The notes under the pieces were generated by a model. The model searched no databases, was not told the DNA's origin, and saw only the letters and a program-made list of their open reading frames with translations. The position numbers and the translations under genes are program-made. Of a stretch of DNA of 64,000 nucleotides, positions 1-8,883 are shown piece after piece. Each line of letters opens with the position of its first letter. Position 1 is the stretch's first letter. The stretch comes from Dactylosporangium vinaceum (GTDB lineage Bacteria; Actinomycetota; Actinomycetes; Mycobacteriales; Micromonosporaceae). The stretch is from contig NZ_CP061913.1 of assembly GCF_019904175.1 (NCBI RefSeq), forward strand, positions 1,426,001 through 1,490,000, read 5' to 3'.

Positions 1-381
1 AGCGCGACAGTGCCGCTCCCCCTCTTCCCGGCCGCCCGCCGCATGCTCGAGGAGTTCGGCGGCCTGAAGTTCCGCCAGCGCAAGCCCCCGGGCCGGGCGA
101 CGGGCAACTTCGACGTGCAGTTCTGGCCGGCCGAGGCCCGCGTCGTCGCCGACCTGTTCGCCGAGCACGCCGCCGACCTGGGCCTGCCGGTGTACCCGGT
201 GGCGATCTACGAGGACGGCCCGAGCGACATCGCCATAGCCGCCGACGGCCGCGTCTTCCTCCTGCACGAGGCCGGCGAGTTCCTGATCGGCCCGACCCCC
301 GACGAGGCCATCGTGACCCTGGTCCGCGGCGAGCCCTTCCCCGAGGTCGACGCCCACGGCGACCCCATCACCCCCACCTGA
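1..381 (+). CDS. SUKH-3 family immunity-like protein, 5' end cut by window edge
   Basis: The frame is open from base 1 through a GTG at 10 to the stop at 381, so the true start probably lies outside the window. The visible part has the pattern of the C-terminal half of SUKH-3 domains: a segment containing RRMLEEFGGLKF, then a strand-rich stretch and a final helix reading TPDEAIVTLVRGE. SUKH proteins are known mainly as antidotes to contact-dependent or secreted polymorphic toxins. The position beside a type VII secretion locus full of toxin-like domains fits this role. The cognate toxin is not visible. Family call is from motif pattern only. Confidence 0.6.
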   Translation, partial: SATVPLPLFPAARRMLEEFGGLKFRQRKPPGRATGNFDVQFWPAEARVVADLFAEHAADLGLPVYPVAIYEDGPSDIAIAADGRVFLLHEAGEFLIGPTPDEAIVTLVRGEPFPEVDAHGDPITPT

Positions 382-751
382 CCCGCTCCGCGCCCGTCGG
401 CCGCGCTCGATGCTCGTTCCCGCGCCCCGCAATCGTTCTCCGCGCTTCGCACCGTTACTCCGCACCGTGACCGCTCCGTTCGCGTCTCTTGCTTCGAGGT
501 CATTCCGCGCCCTGCGCTCCTATTCGCACCCGCGCTCGCTCCCTGTCCCGCGCTTCTTGGCGCGCCCCCTTACGCAGGAACGAACCGATGCCGAGGAAGT
601 GGTATGGGATCGCGTACCCCTTGCCGCGCTGGTTCCTTGTGAGCACACCCGACCGGGCGTGCATGAACGTCCGGGATCTGCCAGGTCCTCGCCCCGTGCC
701 ACTTTTCGCGCGCTGCGCGTGTTTTCCCGTTCCCCAGCCGATCCGGCTTAA

Positions 752-796
752 CGGAAAAGTCGGGCGCTCCGCGCCCCGCTGCGCTCGACTTTTCCG
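752..796. terminator. Hairpin with 11-bp perfect arms
   Basis: Arms CGGAAAAGTCG (752-762) and CGACTTTTCCG (786-796) are perfectly complementary. The loop, read on the minus strand, contains AGCGCAGCG. It lies between the convergent SUKH-3 gene and eccD and could act as a terminator for either. There is no clean T-tract, so a REP-like repeat is an alternative. Confidence 0.45.
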
Positions 797-823
797 ACTT
801 ATGCCCTGCCAGGCGAAAAATCG

Positions 824-856
824 GATATGTCGGGTTAGCGAAGCGCCCGACATATC
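824..856. terminator. Hairpin with 11-bp perfect arms downstream of eccD
   Basis: Arms GATATGTCGGG (824-834) and CCCGACATATC (846-856) pair perfectly around a loop containing AGCGAAGCG. It sits 24 bases beyond the eccD stop on the minus strand, so it is the best candidate for the eccD terminator. Confidence 0.5.
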
Positions 857-879
857 TGCACCAAAGACGGCAGCCGAGA

Positions 880-2265
880 TCAGCCGGCCAGCCCGCGGAC
901 CCAGGCGTACAGGCCCAGGACCTGGCAGACGATCGGGATCGTGGCCAGGACGAGCAGTACGTCGAGGATGTCGGCCAGGCGGCCCAGCTGGACCGAGGGC
1001 GGCCGCGCGGCGTAGCGCATCCCCGCCGCCACCGCCAGCCCGGCCGTCAGCAGCAGGCCGGCGCCCACGCCCACCTGCACCGGCAGGCCGGCCCCGGCCA
1101 GGCGGGCGGTCAGGAGCAGGAGGCCGGCGAGCCCGGTCAGCAGCAGCGGCAGGCGGTGCCGCACGGTGCTGAAGAGGCGGGCCCGCAGCAGGTTGGCCGC
1201 GGCCACCACGGCGATCAGGATGCCGGCCGCGACGCCCGGTTCGCGGCTGATCAACCAGAACGAGGCCACGTTCAGCACCGCGAACGCGAAGAGCAGGCCG
1301 GTGAAGATCTCGTCGGCCCGGGCGACCGTCGCGTAGGTGGTCGCGGCGGGCGGGATCGGGTCCTGCTGGAGGAGGTCGTCGGTGGTGCGGGGCAGCTGCG
1401 GCACCGGTACCTTGCCCATCCGCACCGAGGCCAGCGGCAGGGCGGGGGCCAGCAGGATCAGCAGGCCGACCACGCAGGCGGCGCACTCGGGGCCGCCGAG
1501 CGAGGTCAGGCCGAGCAGGCCGGCCGGCACGCCGACCGCGCCGATGACGATGCCGGCCACGAACAGGCGGAGGCCGGCGGCGACCGCGAGGTATCCGGCA
1601 AGCGCGGCCACCAGCAGCGCCCCGGCCCCTGTGAGCAGGTGCGGGGCGCCCAGGCGGGCCAGCGGCTCGGAGCCGCCCAGGACGAGCAGGCCGCCCGCGA
1701 AGGCGTAGACGAGGCCGGCCGCGCCGAGCGTCGAGCCGGCGGACGCGTCGGACATCGCCCGGGACATGACGAAGCCCGCCGTGAGCAGGCCCGCGGCGAC
1801 CACGAGCGCGACCGCACCGGGGACGGTCCAGGCCGGGCCGGCGACGAACAGCAGGGCGAGGACGCCGAAGAGCAGCAGCAGGCCGGTGGCCAGGCCGGTG
1901 ATCCGGGTCGCCGCGGGGGTCCACGCGGCGCCGTGGCGGCGGGCGCCCGCCGCGATCGCGTCGACGACGTCGTCGTACTCCAGCTCCGGCCACTCCTCGT
2001 AGCGCGGCGCGAGGTGGAGGATGTCGCCGTCGTGCACGTTCTGGGCGGCGAGCGTGCGGCTCATGTCGAGCGTGCTGCCGTCGGTGCGCCGCAGCACCCA
2101 GCCGCCGTGGTCGAGACCGTCGTCGGCCAGGGACTCGCCGGCTCGTGGCAGTACTCCCGGAAGCAACATCGCCAGCGGGATCTGCTCGGGCAGTGCCAGA
2201 TCGAGCCGGCGCTTCGGCGCGGCCAGCACCACCCGGGCCAGCCCGGCACCAACGTTGTCGGCCAT
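880..2265 (-). CDS. eccD: Type VII secretion integral membrane protein EccD
   Basis: The 461-aa protein has the EccD layout. An N-terminal ubiquitin-like (YukD-type) domain of about 100 residues contains the segment LDMSRTLAAQNVHDGDILHL. About eleven hydrophobic segments rich in Leu, Ala, Gly and Val follow to the C-terminus. EccD forms the bulk of the membrane channel of ESX systems together with EccB, EccC and EccE. The ATG at 2265 is chosen because GGGGAG lies just upstream and the ubiquitin-like fold begins soon after; earlier in-frame codons run into the divergent eccC leader. The gene is divergent from eccC with about 107 bp between starts. Family assignment is by architecture; the number of membrane helices is an eye estimate. 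Confidence 0.88.
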   Translation of the reverse strand: MADNVGAGLARVVLAAPKRRLDLALPEQIPLAMLLPGVLPRAGESLADDGLDHGGWVLRRTDGSTLDMSRTLAAQNVHDGDILHLAPRYEEWPELEYDDVVDAIAAGARRHGAAWTPAATRITGLATGLLLLFGVLALLFVAGPAWTVPGAVALVVAAGLLTAGFVMSRAMSDASAGSTLGAAGLVYAFAGGLLVLGGSEPLARLGAPHLLTGAGALLVAALAGYLAVAAGLRLFVAGIVIGAVGVPAGLLGLTSLGGPECAACVVGLLILLAPALPLASVRMGKVPVPQLPRTTDDLLQQDPIPPAATTYATVARADEIFTGLLFAFAVLNVASFWLISREPGVAAGILIAVVAAANLLRARLFSTVRHRLPLLLTGLAGLLLLTARLAGAGLPVQVGVGAGLLLTAGLAVAAGMRYAARPPSVQLGRLADILDVLLVLATIPIVCQVLGLYAWVRGLAG

Positions 2266-2372
2266 GCTCCCGTGCTCCCCGCCCGCCGCAGCCATCGAGA
2301 CTGCCCAACCTAGCAGCCCACTGGTTAGCATTGCTGTTCGAACGGGGTCGCAACGGGGAGGTCGAGCTCGAC
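2266..2372. promoter_or_regulatory. Divergent promoter region eccD/eccC
   Basis: This 107-bp gap separates the divergent starts of eccD and eccC and must hold promoters for both. The AT-richest part is around 2325-2340. No confident -10/-35 boxes or operator palindrome are seen. The eccC ribosome binding site GGGGAGG is at 2355-2361. Confidence 0.4.
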
Positions 2373-5300
2373 GTGAGCACTGTCCTGCGCCGCCGGCCCG
2401 CCCGTCGGCCCGAGCCCGAGTACCCCTCGGGCGAGGTCCTGCTGGAGCCGCCGCCCGAGGTGCCCGCGCCCACCGGCCGCGGCTGGGCGCAGATGCTCAT
2501 GATGATCCCGATGCTGGCCGGCTCCGGCTCGATGGCGCTGATGTTCGCGGGGCAGCGCGGCGGCCCCCTGGCCTACATGACAGGTGCGATGTTCGGCCTG
2601 TCCGCGATCGGCATGCTCGCCTCCCAGCTCGGCCAGAGCGCCGGGCCGGGGCGCCAGGAGATGCTCCTGGCCCGGCGCAACTACATGCGCCACCTCGCGC
2701 AGCGGCGCCGCCAGGTGCGCCGGGCCGGGCAGAAGCAGCGGGCGACGCAGCTGTACCGCTACCCCGACCCGGACGCGCTGTGGTCGATTCCCGCGGGGCA
2801 GCGGCTGTGGGAGCGGCGGCCCGGCGACGCCGACTTCGGCATGGTCCGCATCGCGCTGGGCCCGCAGGATCTGGCCACCCCGCTGGTGCCGCCGGCGAGC
2901 CGGCCGCTCGAGGACCTCGACCCGATGTGCGCGGTCGCGCTGCGCCGGTTCATGACGACCTACGCGTCGGTCGACGACCTGCCGATCGTGATGGCGCTCG
3001 ACGGCTTCGCCCGGGTCTACATGCAGGGCGACATCGAGCAGACCCGCGGCCTGGCCCGGGCGATCGTGGCCCAGGCGGCGGCGTTCCACGCGCCCGACGA
3101 CCTGATCGTCGCGGTGTGCGCGGCGCCCGCCACCACCGCGCAGTGGGAGTGGGTGAAGTGGCTCCCGCACGGGCTGCACCCGAGCCGCCACGACGCGCTG
3201 GGGCAGCTGCGCCTGGTGTCGACGAACGTGCCCGGGCTGGAGGCGATGCTCGACGACGTGCTCGGCGCGCGGCCGCGGTTCAACCCGGTCAGCGGCGGGG
3301 AGCGGGTCGGCGGGCCGCACCTGATCGTCGTGCTCGACGGCGGCGACGTGCTGGGCTCCGACCATCTCATGACGGAGGGCGGCGTCGAGGGCGTCACCGT
3401 GCTTGACCTGTCGAGCCCGCCGCCGCGGCTGCTCGACCCGACGGCGCTCGTGCTGTCGATCGAGCCCGGCGGCGTGCTGTCCAGCAGCACTTTCGAGGGC
3501 CGGGCCGAGGTCGGGAAGGCGGACCGGCTCAGCCTGGCCGAGACCGAGGGGCTGGCGCTGCAGCTGGCGCCGCTGCGGCTCTCGGCGGCCTCGCGCACCG
3601 AGCAGCGCGCGGGCGGGGTCATGGACCCGTCCGACCTGCTGGAGATCGGCTCGCCGGACGAGTACGACCCGCAGCGCCACTGGGTGCCGCGCCCCCAGCG
3701 GGACCGTCTGCGGGTGCCGATCGGCTGGTCGCCCGATGGGCAGCTCGTCGAGCTGGATCTCAAGGAGTCGGCGCAGGACGGCATGGGCCCGCACGGGCTG
3801 CTGATCGGGGCCACCGGCTCCGGCAAGTCGGAGCTGCTGCGCACGCTGGTGCTGGCCCTGGCCGTCACGCACAGCTCCGAGGTGCTCAACTTCGTCCTGA
3901 TCGACTTCAAGGGCGGCGCGACCTTCACCAAGCTCGACGTGCTGCCGCACACCAGCGCGGTGATCACCAACCTCGAGGACGAGCTGCCCCTCGTCGACCG
4001 CATGACCGACGCGATAAACGGCGAGCTGCTGCGCCGCCAGGAGCTGCTGCGCAAGGCCGGCATGTTCGCCAACCAGCGCGACTACGAGAAGGCCCGCACC
4101 GCCGGCGCCCCGCTGCAGCCGCTGCCCAGCCTCCTGATCATCTGCGACGAGTTCAGCGAGCTGCTCACCGCCAAACCCGACTTCATCGACATGTTCGTGC
4201 AGATCGGGCGGGTCGGCCGGTCGCTCGGCGTGCACCTGCTGCTCGCCTCGCAGCGGCTGGAGGAGGGCCGCCTCAGGGGCCTCGACACGCATCTGTCGTA
4301 CCGCATCGGCCTGCGGACGTTCTCAGCCGTCGAGAGCCGCATCGTCCTGGGCGACGTCGCCGCGTTCGAACTGCCCCGGGCGGCCGGCCACGGCTATCTG
4401 CGCAACGGCACCGAGCCGCTCGTGCGGTTCCGCGCCGCATACGTCTCGGGTGTGTACCGCCGCGACGCCGCCGTCGCCATGAGCGCGGCCGGTGGCGGGC
4501 CGGTGGTGCGCGACTACGTCAGCGGGTACGTCGCCCCGCCGGTGACCGAGGAGCCGGCGGTCGTGCCGGAGGACGAGCACGCGGTCGGCGACACGTTCCT
4601 CGACCTCCTCGTCGACCGGATGCGCGGCAAGGGCGTCCCGGCCCACCAGGTCTGGCTGCCGCCGCTGGCCGAGCCGCCGACGCTCGACGCGCTGCTGCCG
4701 GCCCGCCTCGTCGACCCGGAGCGCGGCCTGACCGTGCAGGTCCCGGAGCTGCAGGGCAGCCTGCACGCCGTCGTCGGCATCGTCGACCGCCCGCTGGACC
4801 AGCGGCGCGACCCGGTCTGGTGGGAGCTGGCCGGCTCGGCCGGGCACGCGGTCGTCGTCGGCGGCCCGGGCAGCGGCAAGAGCACCGTGCTGCGCAGCCT
4901 GATCCTGAGCCTGGCCCTGTCCCACACCCCGCGCGAGGCCCAGTTCTACTGCCTCGACTTCGGCGGCGGCGCGCTCGGCACGCTGCGCGAGGTCCCGCAC
5001 GTCGGCGGCGTCGCCACCCGGCTCGACCCGGGCGCGGTGCGCCGCACCGTCGCCGAGCTGTTCGTGCTGCTGGGCGAGCGGGAGCGGCGCTTCACCGCGG
5101 CCGCCGTCGACTCCATGGCGACCTACCGCCGGGCCCGCCGCGCCGGGCAGTACGCCGACGACCCGTTCGGCGACGTGTTCCTGGTCATCGACGGCTGGTC
5201 GACGATCCGCTCCGACTTCGAGGACCTCGAGGGCACGATCAACGAACTCACCAACCGCGGCCTGACCTACGGCGTGCACGTCATCGCCTCGGCCACCCGC

Positions 5301-6326
5301 TGGAACGACGTGCGGCCCGCGATCCGTGACCTCTTCGGCAGCCGCCTCGAGCTGCGCCTGGGCGACCCGGGCGACTCGCAGCTCGACCGGCGGGCGGCGA
5401 TGAACGTGCCCGACCGCACCCCGGGCCGCGGCGTCGTCCCCGGCGGCCTGCAGTTCCTCGGTGCCCTGCCGCGCCTCGACGGGCAGCCGACCACCGAGGA
5501 CCTCGCCGACGGCGTCGAGAAGCTGGTCGCCGAGATCCGCCAGGCGTGGCCCGCGGCCGGCGCCCCGCCCGTGCGGCTGCTGCCGGCGACGCTGCCGTAC
5601 GAGAGCCTGCCGGTCACCGATCGCGAGCGCTCCGGCCTGCCGATCGGCATCGCCGAGGCCGACCTGCGCCCGGTCTGGGTCGACTTCGACGCCGACCCGC
5701 ACTTCCTGCTCTTCGGCGACTCGGCGTCGGGCAAGAGCGCGTTCCTGCGGGCGTTCGGCCAGGCGCTCATCGACCGCTATGAGCTGAACGAGGCCCGGAT
5801 GATCGTCATCGACTACCGGCGCAGCCTGCTCGGCGCGTTCGACAGCAAACACCTCATCGGCACGGGTACCTCCGCGCAGACCGCCCAGACGATCATCACC
5901 GAGGTCGTGTCGGTCCTGAAGGCCCGGCTCCCCGGCCCGGACGTGACGATCGAGCAGCTGCGCACCCGCAGCTGGTGGAAGGGCCCGGAGCTGTACGTCC
6001 TCGTGGACGACTACGACCTCGTGGCCGGCGGCAGCACCAACCCGGTGACGCCGCTGCTGGAGTTCCTCAGCCAGGCCCGCGACGTGGGCCTGCACCTGAT
6101 CCTGACCCGGCGCACGGGCGGGGCCAGCCGGGCGCTCTACGAGCCGGTGCTCATGCGGCTGCGCGAGCTCGGTTCGCCGGGCGTGCTGCTGTCCGGCGAG
6201 CGCGACGAGGGCGCGCTGCTGGGCAACGTGCGCTCGTCGCACCAGCCGCCCGGCCGCGGTTACTACGTGACCCGCAAGGCGGGCGGCCGGCTCGTCCAGC
6301 TCGCCTGGCGCCCGCCGCCGAGCTGA
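2373..6326 (+). CDS. eccC: Type VII secretion ATPase EccC (fused EccCa/EccCb, three FtsK/SpoIIIE domains)
   Basis: This 1317-aa protein drives substrate recognition and export in ESX systems. The start is the GTG giving the typical EccC opening VSTVLRRRPARRP, with GGGGAGG upstream. Two transmembrane stretches lie near residues 45-85. Three ATPase domains follow. D1 has Walker A GATGSGKSE (Lys485) and Walker B ending IICDEFSELL. D2 has GGPGSGKST (Lys836) with LVIDGW. D3 has GDSASGKSA (Lys1121) with LVDDYD. Only D1 keeps the Asp-Glu Walker B pair, as is usual in the family, where D2 and D3 bind cargo tails. All three Walker A lysines are intact, so the protein looks functional. It probably exports the products of the genes that follow. 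Confidence 0.93.
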   Translation: MSTVLRRRPARRPEPEYPSGEVLLEPPPEVPAPTGRGWAQMLMMIPMLAGSGSMALMFAGQRGGPLAYMTGAMFGLSAIGMLASQLGQSAGPGRQEMLLARRNYMRHLAQRRRQVRRAGQKQRATQLYRYPDPDALWSIPAGQRLWERRPGDADFGMVRIALGPQDLATPLVPPASRPLEDLDPMCAVALRRFMTTYASVDDLPIVMALDGFARVYMQGDIEQTRGLARAIVAQAAAFHAPDDLIVAVCAAPATTAQWEWVKWLPHGLHPSRHDALGQLRLVSTNVPGLEAMLDDVLGARPRFNPVSGGERVGGPHLIVVLDGGDVLGSDHLMTEGGVEGVTVLDLSSPPPRLLDPTALVLSIEPGGVLSSSTFEGRAEVGKADRLSLAETEGLALQLAPLRLSAASRTEQRAGGVMDPSDLLEIGSPDEYDPQRHWVPRPQRDRLRVPIGWSPDGQLVELDLKESAQDGMGPHGLLIGATGSGKSELLRTLVLALAVTHSSEVLNFVLIDFKGGATFTKLDVLPHTSAVITNLEDELPLVDRMTDAINGELLRRQELLRKAGMFANQRDYEKARTAGAPLQPLPSLLIICDEFSELLTAKPDFIDMFVQIGRVGRSLGVHLLLASQRLEEGRLRGLDTHLSYRIGLRTFSAVESRIVLGDVAAFELPRAAGHGYLRNGTEPLVRFRAAYVSGVYRRDAAVAMSAAGGGPVVRDYVSGYVAPPVTEEPAVVPEDEHAVGDTFLDLLVDRMRGKGVPAHQVWLPPLAEPPTLDALLPARLVDPERGLTVQVPELQGSLHAVVGIVDRPLDQRRDPVWWELAGSAGHAVVVGGPGSGKSTVLRSLILSLALSHTPREAQFYCLDFGGGALGTLREVPHVGGVATRLDPGAVRRTVAELFVLLGERERRFTAAAVDSMATYRRARRAGQYADDPFGDVFLVIDGWSTIRSDFEDLEGTINELTNRGLTYGVHVIASATRWNDVRPAIRDLFGSRLELRLGDPGDSQLDRRAAMNVPDRTPGRGVVPGGLQFLGALPRLDGQPTTEDLADGVEKLVAEIRQAWPAAGAPPVRLLPATLPYESLPVTDRERSGLPIGIAEADLRPVWVDFDADPHFLLFGDSASGKSAFLRAFGQALIDRYELNEARMIVIDYRRSLLGAFDSKHLIGTGTSAQTAQTIITEVVSVLKARLPGPDVTIEQLRTRSWWKGPELYVLVDDYDLVAGGSTNPVTPLLEFLSQARDVGLHLILTRRTGGASRALYEPVLMRLRELGSPGVLLSGERDEGALLGNVRSSHQPPGRGYYVTRKAGGRLVQLAWRPPPS

Positions 6327-6405
6327 TGAACCGATGTTTTCGATGGTGCGTGGCAAGTATGATGATTGAGTTCGATGGATCTGGTCCGGCCGGCGGGGAG
6401 GGCGA

Positions 6406-7047
6406 ATGACACACGACGGCGACGGGTGGACACCAGGGCACGACGGCTGGACTCCGATCGACCATTCCCCGGTCAAGGTCAACGTGGCGAGCCTCGGCGA
6501 CTACGTCAGGCTCGTCAGCAAGGAGATCGAGGACTTCAACTCGAACCTCAAGGACGGCGTCCTGCCGATGGCCAGGGTCCAGTCCACGTTCGCCGGCTTC
6601 GGTGAGGCCAAGCTCTACCGCGGGGTGCACGCCAACGTGCTCGCGGCGCAGAACGAGATGCTCAAGGACGTCTCGCTCAGCCTCCAGGCCATCGCGCAGG
6701 CGGCGCTGGGGATCTACTACGAGTACCTCGGCGGCGACGACCTCGGCAAGGCCAACGTCGACGACGTCTACGACGTGTTCTGGCCCACCGACGGCAGGAC
6801 GCTGCAGGACGAGGTCAACGCTCAGCAGGCCCAGCCCGGCACGACCGAGGGCGCCTTCACCGGCTCGGCCAACGCCGCCGAGCACCGCGCGGAGGTGGAG
6901 GGGACGATCCCGCCGGTCGACGGCTCGTCCTACTTCAACACGTGGGACCAGGGCTTCACTGTCGGCGAGGGCGGCCACACCTACCAGGTGTACGACAACG
7001 AGAGCAACGCGATGGCGGCCCCCGAAGACCCGCTGAAGCAGAAGTGA
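6406..7047 (+). CDS. Type VII secretion-associated helical protein (putative substrate)
   Basis: A 213-aa protein with no enzymatic motif. Residues 25-120 form long amphipathic helices of WXG100/PE-like character. The C-terminal 90 residues are polar and rich in Gly, Asn and Glu. ATG 6406 follows GGGGAGGGCGA. It is the first gene downstream of eccC and is followed 13 bp later by the 586-aa gene, which is the usual arrangement for paired ESX substrates that fold together before export. No signal peptide or membrane segment is seen. The substrate role is inferred from position and helical content; the family is not recognised. Confidence 0.6.
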   Translation: MTHDGDGWTPGHDGWTPIDHSPVKVNVASLGDYVRLVSKEIEDFNSNLKDGVLPMARVQSTFAGFGEAKLYRGVHANVLAAQNEMLKDVSLSLQAIAQAALGIYYEYLGGDDLGKANVDDVYDVFWPTDGRTLQDEVNAQQAQPGTTEGAFTGSANAAEHRAEVEGTIPPVDGSSYFNTWDQGFTVGEGGHTYQVYDNESNAMAAPEDPLKQK

Positions 7048-7060
7048 GACGGGGGCGGTC

Positions 7061-8821
7061 ATGAGCGACACGTACTACGGATACGTCAAGTACACGCTGC
7101 CCCCGAGCGTCTCGCAGTACGACAACTACGGCTCCTCGAACCAGATCGTCGACTACAACCCGACGGACTGGGACGCCGAGTCGACGACCATCGAGCTGAT
7201 GTGGCCGTGGATCCAGATCGACTCCGACGCCCGGGCGACGGCCCTGGCCGACATGTGGCGGCGCATCCACACGCTGCTGGACAACACCAGCCGCAACCTG
7301 AAGCGGTACACCGACGAGCTGGCCACGAAGTGGGACTCGGACGCGGCGAAGGTGTTCCTGCGCGAGATCGGCGCCTCGCTCTCCTCCATCGATGAGTGGA
7401 AGGAGGTCGCCAACACCAACGCGACAGGGCTCGACGTCATCGCGAGCACGATCAAGTACAACCAGAAAAAGGCCCTTGCCGTCTGGAACGAATATGTCCA
7501 GGCGATCAACCACCCGGGCAGCGTGCCGGGCTCGGCCGCGGCCGTCTCGCTGCAGAGCTCGGGGGTCGCCTACGGCGGCATGGTGACCGAGACCGAGCCC
7601 GAGAACGACCGCAAGAAGCGCCTGATCAAGGCGTACACGGCGCAGATCAAGCCGTACGTCAAGGATCTCGCCGACACCTACCTCAACGTCTACTACACGT
7701 TCCTGACGCACGGCTCGCGGTACAAGGGCCCGACGAACGCGGCAGTGGCGGTGGCGCCGACGATCCACAACGGCGGCCCCGGCGGCAGCATCCCGCCGCC
7801 GCCGATCCTCAGGCCGCCGTCGATCCCGCACATCGACCCGGCCGAACCCGGCGCGCAGCCGCAGCCCTCGCTGCCCGGCCTCGGCGTGCCCGGCTACGAC
7901 CCCGACCACCGGCTCACGCTGGCCGGCGGCGCTGTCGCCCCGCCGGTGACGCCGCTGCCGGAGCTGCACCTGCCGCCCGCACCGGGCCCGGGTGTCCCGA
8001 CCGGCCTGCCCGGCCTGCCGGGAATGCCGGGCTTCCCGGGCGGCCCCAACCTGCGCACGCCCGGCGGCCTCGCGAACCTCGACCCGGCGCAGACGGCTCA
8101 GCGCCTGGGCCAGAGCGGCCCCGGCAGTCTGCGCCCGCAGCTCCCGGGCCGCCCGAACCTGTCCGGCCTGCGCCCGCCGCCCGGCGCCAGCGGCCGCCCG
8201 CCGCTGCCACCCGGCCGCGGCAACCCCGACCTGCGCGGTGCGAAGGGCCGCCTGCCGGGCGGTACGCGCGGCCCGGCCCTGCCGGAGGAGACCCCGCGCA
8301 CCGGCGCTCCCCGCAGCCCGCAGCTGCCCCGGCTGAGCGGCCGCCGGGGACGGTCCGGCCCGGCGGGCCACGTCGGCCCGGAGCACGAGCGCCTGGGCGG
8401 TCGTGGCAACGGCCTGCCCCAGGGTCCCCGGGGCGCGGGCCGCGGCGCCGCTCCCGGCGAGAACCTCAGCGGCCGCCGCGCGCCCGGGCTGCCGATCGAG
8501 GAGCAGGAGGCGTTCAAGCGCCAGGCGGGCCGCCCCACCCTGGAGGGCCGCGGCGGCCTGCGCAACCCGGCGGGCCCGGTACCGGAGGGCGAGGGCCGCG
8601 CCCCGACCCTGCGCGGCCGCGGCGGCGAGTCGCCGTGGGGCCCGAACGCCCGCCCGCCGGCCCAGCGCCGCGACCACCACACGACCGACCACGACCACGA
8701 CGTCGAGGCGGGGGAGGACGAGCTGTGGGCTGTCGAACGCCCGAACCAGCCGGTCATCGACACTCCGCAACGCCCGGCCCCACCGCCTGAGCAGGGCCCG
8801 GCCATCGGCCGCACCGCCTGA
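7061..8821 (+). CDS. PPE/WXG-like protein with long Pro/Gly-rich tail (putative ESX substrate)
   Basis: 586 aa. Residues about 45-200 are helical and contain TKWDSDAAKVF, a W-x-x-x-A pattern like the turn of WXG100 domains, then long polar helices. From residue 240 onward the chain becomes Pro-, Gly- and Arg-rich low complexity, with stretches such as PGLPGMPGFPGGPNL. This resembles actinomycete PPE-like or EspB-like secreted proteins. The ATG at 7061 directly follows the previous gene, suggesting co-translation and perhaps heterodimerisation. No catalytic motif is visible. The disordered tail may span the peptidoglycan or interact at the surface; that is inference. Confidence 0.6.
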   Translation: MSDTYYGYVKYTLPPSVSQYDNYGSSNQIVDYNPTDWDAESTTIELMWPWIQIDSDARATALADMWRRIHTLLDNTSRNLKRYTDELATKWDSDAAKVFLREIGASLSSIDEWKEVANTNATGLDVIASTIKYNQKKALAVWNEYVQAINHPGSVPGSAAAVSLQSSGVAYGGMVTETEPENDRKKRLIKAYTAQIKPYVKDLADTYLNVYYTFLTHGSRYKGPTNAAVAVAPTIHNGGPGGSIPPPPILRPPSIPHIDPAEPGAQPQPSLPGLGVPGYDPDHRLTLAGGAVAPPVTPLPELHLPPAPGPGVPTGLPGLPGMPGFPGGPNLRTPGGLANLDPAQTAQRLGQSGPGSLRPQLPGRPNLSGLRPPPGASGRPPLPPGRGNPDLRGAKGRLPGGTRGPALPEETPRTGAPRSPQLPRLSGRRGRSGPAGHVGPEHERLGGRGNGLPQGPRGAGRGAAPGENLSGRRAPGLPIEEQEAFKRQAGRPTLEGRGGLRNPAGPVPEGEGRAPTLRGRGGESPWGPNARPPAQRRDHHTTDHDHDVEAGEDELWAVERPNQPVIDTPQRPAPPPEQGPAIGRTA

Positions 8822-8827
8822 CGCACC

Positions 8828-8849
8828 GCCCGGGCCGTGGTGGCCGGGC
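8828..8849. terminator. Imperfect GC hairpin between convergent genes
   Basis: GCCCGGGCC, then GTGGT, then GGCCGGGC forms a GC stem with one bulge in the 62-bp gap between the Pro-rich substrate gene (+) and mycP (-). A bidirectional terminator is plausible, but there is no T-tract. Confidence 0.3.
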
Positions 8850-8883
8850 TCCTCGGCGTGGGGGAGCGGTGTGCGGCGTGCGG

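Larger units (their letters stand above)
382..879. other. Intergenic region between convergent genes
   Basis: About 500 bases separate the SUKH-3 gene from the end of eccD. Short open frames here lack ribosome binding sites and family features and look accidental. The only clear structure is a pair of perfect inverted repeats at its right end, listed separately. No RNA gene was recognised. Confidence 0.5.

Noticed and set aside
410..1172. Possible genes in the gap after the SUKH-3 gene
   Set aside because: No ribosome binding site, odd composition (many Arg, Ser, Cys, Pro), and overlap with hairpins and eccD.
500..2500. Open frame of 666 codons on the minus strand overlapping eccD
   Set aside because: Arg/Pro-rich composition without family features; eccD in another frame on the same strand explains the region.
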